A model generated the notes under the pieces. The model did no database searches and was not told the DNA's origin. It saw only the letters and a program-made list of their open reading frames with translations. Of a stretch of DNA of 64,000 bases, positions 7,718 to 15,232 are shown one piece after another (position 1 is the first letter of the stretch; the number at the start of each line of letters is the position of its first letter). The stretch lies in the NCBI GenBank assembly GCA_041156125.1, contig JBEVTI010000025.1:1-64000 (forward strand), read 5' to 3'. This stretch comes from Paraktedonobacter carboxidivorans (GTDB taxonomy: Bacteria > Chloroflexota > Ktedonobacteria > Ktedonobacterales > Ktedonobacteraceae). Both the position numbers and the translations under genes were made by a program.

Positions 7718-7972
7718 TTACTTTATTATAAGTGTTTTCGGCATTGAGTTCAATGCCCACTTGATAGTAGCAAATTCGACCAGCTTGCATTTTTCGCCAA
7801 AATTTGGCATGCAAAAACGAGACTCCCTCATACGTGTGTAACTGGTGGGATAGATATTGAAGTAGCTGCGCATCTGCTCGTCATTGTTCCAGTGCGCCAC
7901 CTTCTCACTATCCTGTTCTGGCTCCAGCGGGCGCAGATAGAGGCGAGGCCCAACAAGAAAGGGGTTTTGCAT
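7718..7972 (-). pseudogene. GNAT acetyltransferase, N-terminal fragment (RimJ/RimL-like)
   Basis: The first about 50 residues (LVGPRLYLRPLEPEQD, then VAHWNNDEQMRSYF) match the opening strand and helix of RimJ/RimL-type GNAT N-acetyltransferases. After about residue 50 the similarity ends and unrelated sequence runs to a stop. The acetyl-CoA-binding segment is missing, so the gene is a truncated relic. It sits with a Mur ligase relic on the same strand. Confidence 0.65.
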
Positions 7973-8085
7973 TGCCTCGAATAGATGGCCTCGGGCGCGA
8001 CACCAGCCAGGTCAGTTCACCCACCCATTCGGCCCCCTATTTCTAGCGGTGCTCAGGTTCTAAACGTAGCAGGGTTAAAGGAAGC

Positions 8086-8178
8086 TTAGGTTTTGAGGGT
8101 CGGTGCCTGTTGACTCAGGACAGCAGCGACGGCCTCTTTTGTCGTGGTCTTGCCATTACTGCCAGTAAGAGCGATCAT
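8086..8178 (-). pseudogene. Mur ligase (MurF-like) P-loop fragment
   Basis: Read on the minus strand these 31 codons encode IALTGSNGKTTTKEAVAAVL and a few more residues before a stop. TGSNGKTT is the ATP-binding loop of Mur ligases, and the following KEAVAAVL fits MurF best. A complete enzyme has about 450 residues, so only a scrap remains. It is too short for a gene but the motif is distinctive. Confidence 0.6.
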
Positions 8179-8385
8179 AGAGCGCAAAACTAACATTCCT
8201 CACCAAACTCCGGTAGTAACTTTCGTGTAAAGAAGGAGCTCTGCGAAGAACCTCTCAACTGGGATAAACCACAAAATTGTCGCTATGCAATGAACCTTTC
8301 GCCTGCTTTGATTGTGCATATTTTATGAATATCAGATGTACAGAGAAGCATTTATTAATAGATAATTAGTATATAATAATTGCTG

Positions 8386-8417
8386 AAAAAAGCCAGCCTT
8401 TTGCAAAAGAGGGCTGG
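8386..8417 (-). terminator. Rho-independent-type hairpin, stronger in minus orientation
   Basis: CCAGCC (8393-8398) pairs with GGCTGG (8412-8417), extended by a TTTT/AAAA inner stem. Read on the minus strand the hairpin is followed by TTTTTT (complement of 8386-8390). On the plus strand it is followed after a gap by GTTTTT, so it may act in both directions ahead of hsdR. Confidence 0.5.
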
Positions 8418-8542
8418 AAAGGAGTTTTTCTACGCAAGGAAATACGCAATCTGCTCCTCTGAGCCTGCGTTTACAGGGCCTGATTAGAGGCTGGCAGGGC
8501 ACACAACGCGGCGAGGGACTGCACGCTCTCCATAATCAGTGC

Positions 8543-11500
8543 ATGGATATCGCGGAACGCGAGAATGCTGCCCTTTTGCCGGTTCGCCTCTATCTTACCC
8601 CTGATCTTGATAGCGTTGCGCTGGCTCGCACGTTGAAGTTCCCACACGATGCTGTCCGTTTTTCTAAACATGTCCAGGGACGTTTCGATGCGGCTCTCGT
8701 GCCTACGGGTAAAACCAATGGTCCACTTGATCGTTTTCTGCTGGTGATCGAGGCTTCTTTGCCGCAGCGCGACCAGGTGGCGCTCTACGCGCACGCTATC
8801 GGACATCTGCTACTCAATGAGCAGCGCCAGGCTCTTGATCGCAGCCCTAACCTTGATCCCGATAGTGGCAATACGCATGTTGATCGCCTGGCCGAATTGC
8901 GCTATGTGGAGACGCTCAGTAATCGCACGATAGCCGATCGCGAGGTGCTGGAGACTTTTCCTCTGCTGGCGGAACTGGCCGAGCCTCTGCCAGAATCTCG
9001 CTCGGTTATTGAGGAGGCGACTCGCGAGCTGCTGAAGCGCCTTGAGGAACTGGGCTGGCTGAAGCGCAACGAACTCCAGGTTTCGCCTTATACATATACC
9101 GATGGGCGCGTTCTGACCGCTAGCGCGCGCCGGGGCAAGAGGTATAGCATCGATCTGCTTTTGCGCGCTAGCTTTTCGTTGCCCATTGCGGCTGTCCACG
9201 CGCAACGCGCTGCCCAGACGTATGATGATGGTATGCATCGTGTACAGGATGCTGCTCTGCGCCTGGGGGTGCCTTTTGCTTATCTGGTGACGACGAGTGG
9301 CGAGGTTCACGAGTTTGCTTATACGCGCGGCAATCCACCACCGAGACAGGTGCTTCCTGAGTTGCCTGCCCACGATGAACTGGTGAAGCGTTGGCTGACT
9401 GACCTGGGCCTGACGACGACTGATGAGAAACACATTCTTTTCCAGCCCTATATGCAGACAAAAATACCGCGCTACTACCAGGATACTGCGATTAACCAGG
9501 CGCTGATCGCGATTTTGCGGGCGCGGCGGGGACTGCGCGAACCACGCATTCTGTTAACTCTGGCTACTGGCACTGGCAAGACGCGCGTGGCGTTTCAGTT
9601 GCTCTGGAAGTTAAAACAGTCAAATGCTGTGCGCAAGGTCTTGTTTCTAGCTGATCGCGGCTATTTGCTCGACCAGGCGATTGGCAATGATTTCGCGCCG
9701 TTCAAGGATGCGATCTGGCGCGGTCTGGGTGAGAGCAAGGCTTCACGCGATATTGTCTTTGCGTCTTATCAGTGGTTGACGACGACGACGCAGGATGGAC
9801 GCTATCACTACGAGGATTATGAGCCTGATTTCTTCGATGTGATTATCATTGATGAGTGCCATCGCGGGAGCGCGAGCGAGGATTCAAAGTGGCGGCAGGT
9901 ATTGGAGTATTTTAAGGCGGCTATCCAGGTGGGCCTGACTGCCACTCCTCTGAAAAGCAGGGATGTGCAGACGAGCCAGTACTTTGGGGATGCCGTCTAT
10001 ACTTACTCGCTCAGTCGCGGGATTAATGATGGTTTCCTGGCCCCTTATCGCGTGCGGCGTATTCTGATCGGACCAGGCTCACAGCAGGCCACCGCTGCCT
10101 CTGCTCCCACTACACCCACTGCGCCCATGGCAGATACGGCGGCGCTGATTCAGGATGTTGAGGCGAACGCGGAACTGGCTGAAGCTCTGGTGATGGAAAC
10201 GTCCCGGACGATGCGCGCCTATACCCGGGCTATCGCCGAGCACCTGGCGAACTATCTCCAGGCGAGCGATCCACGCGCGAAGACGATTGTCTTTTGCGTG
10301 GATAATGAGCACGCTCAGGAGATGCGGGACGCGCTACGCAAGGCCTGTGCCGCCTGGCTGCGCCCGGAGAATATTGTGCGTATTGTCGATAAAGATGGCG
10401 CTGAGGGGGAAAAGGCGCTCTATAATTTTTGTTCGACGGTGGAGCAACGTCCCCTGCTTGTCACTACCTCGAAGCTGCTGAGCACCGGGATCGATGCGCC
10501 AACGTGCAAAAATATTGTCCTGGCTCGCGGTGTTGGCTCGATGGTTGAGTTTAAGCAGATCATTGGCCGGGGTACACGTCTCTCCGGGAGCGCGAAGACC
10601 TGGTTTACTATTCTGGATTACGCGGGGGCTATGAAGCATTTCTTTGATCCCGAATTTGATGGTAATCCAGAGTTTATTGTGACTGAACTACCGCAAGCTA
10701 CGCCTGAGGGGTCCGCACAGGCGGAAAATGCCGGGGCCGACTCTGGGGAACAGGCAGGGCAAACGGCTCAAGCTGAAGTATCTGAGGCTGAGTCTGCTGT
10801 TTCTCTATCTCAGGGCGAGCCCTCTCCCGTTGCGGCTGTTGAGCCTGTGGCGGCAACGCCTGAGATACCTGAGGCTAATCAGGCATATGCCTATGAGATT
10901 GCGCCTCCAGCTACTGCTGATGATGCGGTAGATGAAGAGGTGCTTGAAAATGAAGTAGACGACGAGGCGGGATTATATACAAGTGGGAGGCCACCCGATC
11001 CGCCTGCGGCAGGGAAGCACGTGACGAAGGAACGGCGGGATAAGATGCAAGAAGGTGCCTCTTCTTCTAGCGAACAAGAGGGTGCTACGTCTGGATCTGC
11101 CGCTCTCTCGGATGCTCAAGCGCAAGGCGAGCAGCCTGGACCGGGACGGAGGCTTTCCAGCGCGGAGATCGCGCAGGGGGATGTGGTGAAGGAGGATGAG
11201 GATGGCAATCGCTATGTGGCGATCGGTGAGCGTATCTTTGAACTGGGTCCAGATAGCAATACGTTGCGCTCAGGTACCGGGCAGCAGTGGGCAAAGCTGG
11301 CTTTACAGGAGATTGTACACACGCCTGAGGAATTGCGCGCGCGCTGGCTTGATCCTGAGCGGCGCAGAGATCTCGTCGATACGCTGGATGAGCAGGCGGT
11401 ACCCCTGGAGACGCTGACAGGTCTATTGCATTTGGAGGAGATGGACCCGTTCGATGTGTTGCTTCACGCGCTTTTTGCTCAACCAGCTCTGACGCGTGCT

Positions 11501-11788
11501 GGACGGGTGAAGCGTCTGCGCGAGGAGCAGGGGAGCTTTTTCGCGCGTTTCGCGGCCAATCCCCTGGCAGTGGGAGCACTGGATGCTCTGCTGGCCTGGT
11601 ACGTGAGCATCCCGCTGGCAGAATTAGAGCATGCCAGCGAGCTGAATATCAGCAATATAGATCTGCTGACGCTGCCCCCGCTGAAGAGTCTGGGCATGCC
11701 GATGGATATTTCCCTGGCCTTTCGCGCTTGTGGCACGCATATTGAAGAGGCACTGGAAGAATTGCAAGCTTTGCTCTATAGTGTCTAG
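8543..11788 (+). CDS. hsdR: Type I restriction enzyme HsdR-like motor subunit with pseudo-ImmA/IrrE N-terminus and altered nuclease motif
   Basis: The 1081-residue protein has four parts. Residues about 20-95 resemble the ImmA/IrrE peptidase fold, but the zinc motif HExxH reads HAIGH (84-88), so the catalytic Glu is gone. Residues about 195-270 match the HsdR nuclease domain; Asp204 is kept, but the expected ExK is H-A-Q (219-221). A superfamily 2 motor follows with ATGTGK (341-346), DECH (437-440), TATP and a helicase C lobe to about 705. A low-complexity acidic linker (about 715-860) and an EcoEI-type C-terminal region end the protein. It is followed by hsdM and hsdS, which fixes the system. 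No good ribosome-binding site precedes the ATG at 8543 and the frame is open further upstream, so the true start may be earlier or non-standard. The motor should bind the methylase-specificity complex; cleavage by the usual site looks impossible. Confidence 0.8.
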   Translation: MDIAERENAALLPVRLYLTPDLDSVALARTLKFPHDAVRFSKHVQGRFDAALVPTGKTNGPLDRFLLVIEASLPQRDQVALYAHAIGHLLLNEQRQALDRSPNLDPDSGNTHVDRLAELRYVETLSNRTIADREVLETFPLLAELAEPLPESRSVIEEATRELLKRLEELGWLKRNELQVSPYTYTDGRVLTASARRGKRYSIDLLLRASFSLPIAAVHAQRAAQTYDDGMHRVQDAALRLGVPFAYLVTTSGEVHEFAYTRGNPPPRQVLPELPAHDELVKRWLTDLGLTTTDEKHILFQPYMQTKIPRYYQDTAINQALIAILRARRGLREPRILLTLATGTGKTRVAFQLLWKLKQSNAVRKVLFLADRGYLLDQAIGNDFAPFKDAIWRGLGESKASRDIVFASYQWLTTTTQDGRYHYEDYEPDFFDVIIIDECHRGSASEDSKWRQVLEYFKAAIQVGLTATPLKSRDVQTSQYFGDAVYTYSLSRGINDGFLAPYRVRRILIGPGSQQATAASAPTTPTAPMADTAALIQDVEANAELAEALVMETSRTMRAYTRAIAEHLANYLQASDPRAKTIVFCVDNEHAQEMRDALRKACAAWLRPENIVRIVDKDGAEGEKALYNFCSTVEQRPLLVTTSKLLSTGIDAPTCKNIVLARGVGSMVEFKQIIGRGTRLSGSAKTWFTILDYAGAMKHFFDPEFDGNPEFIVTELPQATPEGSAQAENAGADSGEQAGQTAQAEVSEAESAVSLSQGEPSPVAAVEPVAATPEIPEANQAYAYEIAPPATADDAVDEEVLENEVDDEAGLYTSGRPPDPPAAGKHVTKERRDKMQEGASSSSEQEGATSGSAALSDAQAQGEQPGPGRRLSSAEIAQGDVVKEDEDGNRYVAIGERIFELGPDSNTLRSGTGQQWAKLALQEIVHTPEELRARWLDPERRRDLVDTLDEQAVPLETLTGLLHLEEMDPFDVLLHALFAQPALTRAGRVKRLREEQGSFFARFAANPLAVGALDALLAWYVSIPLAELEHASELNISNIDLLTLPPLKSLGMPMDISLAFRACGTHIEEALEELQALLYSV

Positions 11789-11931
11789 TGGATCGGATAC
11801 AATTGCCGGTGGCACGCCTGCTTTTCAGGTACGGAGATGTAACCAGCAGCAGACTTGCATCGCTAGAACATGTGTCCCTGGAGCTTTTATTTTTTGTGAT
11901 CTGCGGCTTTTGTAGGAAGGATTAGAGTGGC

Positions 11932-13545
11932 ATGACGATCTCTCAACAACCGTCGTTATTTGATTCCGGCGAACTGCCGCCGTCAAAGGCTGAGGCCAGC
12001 AACGGCGATGACAATGGCACGCGCTCGCGTCAGCAGAAGGGAAAAGCGCCTTTGAGTAGCAAGCAACAGCTTTCGACTACGATTAAGAGTGTACGCGATC
12101 TGTTGCGCAAAGATGCTGGTCTCTCTGGCGATACTGATCGCCTGCCACAGTTGACGTGGCTGCTGTTCTTGAAAAATCTTGATGATTTTGAGCGGCGCGA
12201 GGAGGCTTTGCGCAGAGATTATCAGCCGATGCTTGATGAGGAGTTTCGCTGGCAAAGCTGGGTGGTGGATCAGAGTGTCAAGGCACGCAAGACGGGCGAT
12301 GAGCTGATCTCGTTTGTGAATGGCGAACTCTTTCCCCATTTGCGCGGACTGCCCAGTCGCGGCGAGGGCGATCTGCGCGCCGTGATCAGTACGATCTTTC
12401 AAGATACGACAAACCGCATTCGCTCTGGCTATATTTTGCGCGAGGTAGTGGATAAGCTGAATAACATTAACTTTAATTCTTCCGATGATATCCACTCTGT
12501 TTCTCTGTTTTACGAAACTATGCTCAAGGAGATGCGCGATGCTGCTGGCGATTCAGGCGAGTTTTATACGCCGCGCCCGGTGGTGCGCTTTATTATCGAT
12601 CGGCTCAAGCCGCGTCTGGGCGAGCGCGTGCTCGATCCGGCCTGTGGCACAGGCGGTTTCCTGGTCGAGGCCTACGAGCACTTGAAGGACGAGCCAAAGA
12701 CTGCCGCGCAGGTGCAGCAACTGTATAAACATCTGCTGGGCATCGAGAAGAAGCCGATGCCTTATCTGCTGGGCGTGATGAACATGTTGCTCCACGGCAT
12801 ACCTACGCCCAATCTGCGCGAGGCGAACGCGCTGGCCACGAACATTGGCCAGATCGATCCTGAGTCACGCGTCGATGTGATCGCGACCAATCCGCCCTTC
12901 GGCGGCGAGGAGGAGCGCTCGATTCTGGAAAACTTTCCACCAGGCGGACGCACTGCTGAGACCGCGCTACTCTTTTTCCAGTATGTGATGGCGATGCTCA
13001 AACGTCCCGGCGGTCGCTGCGGGCTGGTGCTGCCCAATGGTTTCCTCTTCGGTGGCGGCGCGGCCAGCACGATTAAGAAGCAACTGCTGGCGAAGTATAA
13101 CCTGCATACGATTGTGCGCCTGCCCAACGGCGTCTTCGCCCCCTACACCAGCATCCCTGCCAACCTGCTCTTCTTCGACGCCTGCGCCGAGTCCGAGGAA
13201 CTGGACGCCCCCCCCTGCACGCCGGAGGTCTGGTTCTACGAAATACCTCTGCCGGAGGGCCGACGCAGCTATAGCAAGACGAAGGCTATGCAGTACGAGG
13301 AGTTCGCGGATTGCAGCGTCTGGTGGGACGCCGCCGAACGCGTCGAGAACGAGCACGCCTGGCGGGTACCGTACGAGGAGATCGCGGCCAATGATTTTAA
13401 TCTCGACCGCAAAAATCCTGCCAGCAAAGTAGACTACGAACACCTGCCACCTGCACAACTCGTGGCGAGCATTATGCAAAAAGAGACACGTATTATGGAG
13501 ATAATGGGGGAGATTAAGCAGTTGCTAGGGGAGGATGAGGGATGA
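11932..13545 (+). CDS. hsdM: Type I N6-adenine DNA methyltransferase HsdM
   Basis: The 537-residue protein has the N-terminal helical HsdM domain (about 45-190, including LTWLLFLKNLDDFE) and the N6-adenine methylase core. Motif I for S-adenosylmethionine is LDPACGTGGF (about 237-246) and the catalytic motif IV is NPPF (about 323-326). GEFYTPRPVV just before motif I is typical of HsdM. It methylates adenine in the site chosen by HsdS. A 143-base gap separates it from hsdR. Its stop overlaps the hsdS start (ATGA at 13542), implying translational coupling. Confidence 0.93.
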   Translation: MTISQQPSLFDSGELPPSKAEASNGDDNGTRSRQQKGKAPLSSKQQLSTTIKSVRDLLRKDAGLSGDTDRLPQLTWLLFLKNLDDFERREEALRRDYQPMLDEEFRWQSWVVDQSVKARKTGDELISFVNGELFPHLRGLPSRGEGDLRAVISTIFQDTTNRIRSGYILREVVDKLNNINFNSSDDIHSVSLFYETMLKEMRDAAGDSGEFYTPRPVVRFIIDRLKPRLGERVLDPACGTGGFLVEAYEHLKDEPKTAAQVQQLYKHLLGIEKKPMPYLLGVMNMLLHGIPTPNLREANALATNIGQIDPESRVDVIATNPPFGGEEERSILENFPPGGRTAETALLFFQYVMAMLKRPGGRCGLVLPNGFLFGGGAASTIKKQLLAKYNLHTIVRLPNGVFAPYTSIPANLLFFDACAESEELDAPPCTPEVWFYEIPLPEGRRSYSKTKAMQYEEFADCSVWWDAAERVENEHAWRVPYEEIAANDFNLDRKNPASKVDYEHLPPAQLVASIMQKETRIMEIMGEIKQLLGEDEG

Positions 13546-14699
13546 GCAATGATTGGCCAGTGGTGGCTCTACATGAAATATTACAGCCTGTGAGCAGACC
13601 AGAAAGCGTTGATCCAAGCAAGACCTACCATATTTTGGGCGCTCACTGGTACGCAGAAGGATTATACATTAAAGACACGAAAGCTGGATCAAGTATTCAG
13701 GCGAACAAAGTATATCGTGTAGAGCAAGGCGACTTTGTGTATAATCGGCTCTTTGCCTGGAAAGGCTCCTTTGCCGTGGCAGTTGCACAAAACCACGATT
13801 GCTATGTATCAAATGAGTTTCCTACGTTTGCTATTAATCAGCAACAGGCTGATGCTCATTATCTCTGGCGTTATTTCAGCCGTACATCGGCATGGGAAGA
13901 AGCATTAGGCTTGAGTACTGGTGGCACTCCAACCAGTCGGAATCGGCTCAAAGAAGAGAAACTACTGGCGATACAAATCCCCCTCCCACCACTTGACGAG
14001 CAGCGCCGCATCGTTGCTCGCATTGATGAGCTTGCGGCGAAAATCGAGGAGGCGCGAGGGTTGCGGAGGGAAGTTGAAAAAGATACTTATAGCTTGTTAC
14101 TGGGTGAATACCATCGCATCCTTAAAGAGGCTGACGAACTCCCAATGAGTAAGGTTGCGCCACTGGTACGCAGACCTGTAGATATACAGCTATCACAAAA
14201 ATACTATGAATTAGGTATTCGCTCATTCGGGAAAGGTACATTCCATAAACCTCCTGTTACTGGAACTGAACTGGGAACAAAGAGAATTTTTAAAATAGAA
14301 GAGAATGATTTACTTTTCAATATTGTATTTGCATGGGAGGGTGCAGTGGCTGTGGCAAAGCGGGAAGATTATGGTAGAGTAGGATCTCATCGTTTCCTTA
14401 CCTGTGTGCCTATTGAAGGAATTGCAACATCTTCTTTCCTCTGTTTTCATTTTCTAACGGAGCGCGGTTTAGAGCAGCTTTTAAATGCATCGCCTGGGAG
14501 TGCTGGAAGAAACCGAACACTTGGTATTCAAGCACTAGAAAATATTACGGTTCCAATTCCATCTTACGAGAAACAAACATGGTTTGAAAAGCTGCAAAAA
14601 AATCTAAATCAGGTAAACCAGATTCATAGCAGCAGTGAGATAGAAATAGCTTCTATATTGCCATCCATCCTCGACCAGGCCTTCAAGGGGGAGCTATGA
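13542..14699 (+). CDS. hsdS: Type I specificity subunit HsdS
   Basis: This 385-residue protein contains two target-recognition domains (about 5-160 and 205-350), each closed by a helical spacer. The first spacer begins IPLPPLDEQRRIVARIDEL, the standard HsdS signature; the second begins IPSYEKQTWFEKL. Each domain reads one half of a bipartite DNA site. The DNA of the second half (about 14100-14640) looks markedly AT-richer than hsdM and the first half, consistent with domain exchange by recombination. It overlaps hsdM by four bases upstream and the small fourth gene by four bases downstream. Confidence 0.92.
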   Translation: MSNDWPVVALHEILQPVSRPESVDPSKTYHILGAHWYAEGLYIKDTKAGSSIQANKVYRVEQGDFVYNRLFAWKGSFAVAVAQNHDCYVSNEFPTFAINQQQADAHYLWRYFSRTSAWEEALGLSTGGTPTSRNRLKEEKLLAIQIPLPPLDEQRRIVARIDELAAKIEEARGLRREVEKDTYSLLLGEYHRILKEADELPMSKVAPLVRRPVDIQLSQKYYELGIRSFGKGTFHKPPVTGTELGTKRIFKIEENDLLFNIVFAWEGAVAVAKREDYGRVGSHRFLTCVPIEGIATSSFLCFHFLTERGLEQLLNASPGSAGRNRTLGIQALENITVPIPSYEKQTWFEKLQKNLNQVNQIHSSSEIEIASILPSILDQAFKGEL

Positions 14700-14932
14700 G
14701 CGTGAATGGGGAGAAGCGCCAGGCGCAACTGGCAGAGGTGATAGAGATGGGCGAGCATCTGTTTGAGATGGCGCTGGCAAATTACGCGGTACAGCAGGAT
14801 GCGCGGGAAGGCGGGGAGAGAACAGCGCACGCATCTGCCGGGAACGTGGAGGAATTGCGTAGCGCGGCAGAGACGTTTTTTCGCGTGTTGCGCAAGCTGG
14901 TAGCAACTGACGATAGCTCCAGAGCAGGTTAA
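14696..14932 (+). CDS. Small helical protein in the hsd operon
   Basis: A 78-residue, acidic, Ala/Glu-rich and almost entirely helical protein. The start overlaps the hsdS stop in an ATGA arrangement, the same coupling as hsdM-hsdS, which is the main evidence that it is real. It has no cysteines, membrane segment or known motif. By position it could be a subunit or regulator of the restriction-modification complex; that is inference. The first MITE end lies about 75 bases past its stop. Confidence 0.6.
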   Translation: MSVNGEKRQAQLAEVIEMGEHLFEMALANYAVQQDAREGGERTAHASAGNVEELRSAAETFFRVLRKLVATDDSSRAG

Positions 14933-15008
14933 AAAGCGCTTTAAGCTGTAGCTGTGACCATTTGTCAGCTTGCGTTGCCTTTTTGAGCCTGACGCGCTAC
15001 ACTGGTAA

Positions 15009-15152
15009 AGCCACATTATCTGGTGGAGGAATGTGAGATCCAAAATAGCCGCCGCAAATAACTGAAGTGCCATAGAGGGCCGATCAATCGGCCCTCTATG
15101 GCACTTAGGTTAAAACAGTCACCCTTTCAAGTCATCCACCAGTTAACGGGGT
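15009..15152 (-). mobile_element. MITE-like hairpin repeat, copy 2 (inverted)
   Basis: This is the reverse-complement counterpart of 1541-1684. Its central hairpin is longer here, a perfect 20-base-pair stem (15065-15084 with 15087-15106) around a two-base loop. Within the shared stem the two copies differ at one base pair and both arms changed together (GAG versus TAG on one side, CTC versus CTA on the other). It lies between the hsd operon and the TIR gene, about 80 bases before the latter. Confidence 0.7.
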
Positions 15153-15232
15153 TTTAGCGCTATACTTTCCCTGCTTTAAAAATGCTGCTTTTATTCTCGA
15201 TTGTTTGTATGACAGAGGGGGAATAAGCCTCA

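Larger units (their letters stand above)
7973..8542. other. Interval with gene debris and hsd upstream region
   Basis: Apart from the 31-codon Mur ligase relic (8086-8178) I find no gene. From about 8280 to 8390 the DNA is AT-rich, with TATAAT-like sequence near 8371-8377 that could be part of a promoter for the hsd operon. A terminator-like hairpin follows at 8393-8417. Confidence 0.45.

Noticed and set aside
7551..7841. Plus-strand 96-codon frame across the VOC-GNAT interval
   Set aside because: It is antisense to recognisable GNAT sequence and has no features of its own.
8810..9433. Long open frame on the minus strand opposite hsdR
   Set aside because: It is an antisense shadow of a high-GC coding region; the plus-strand frame has clear helicase motifs and this one has none.
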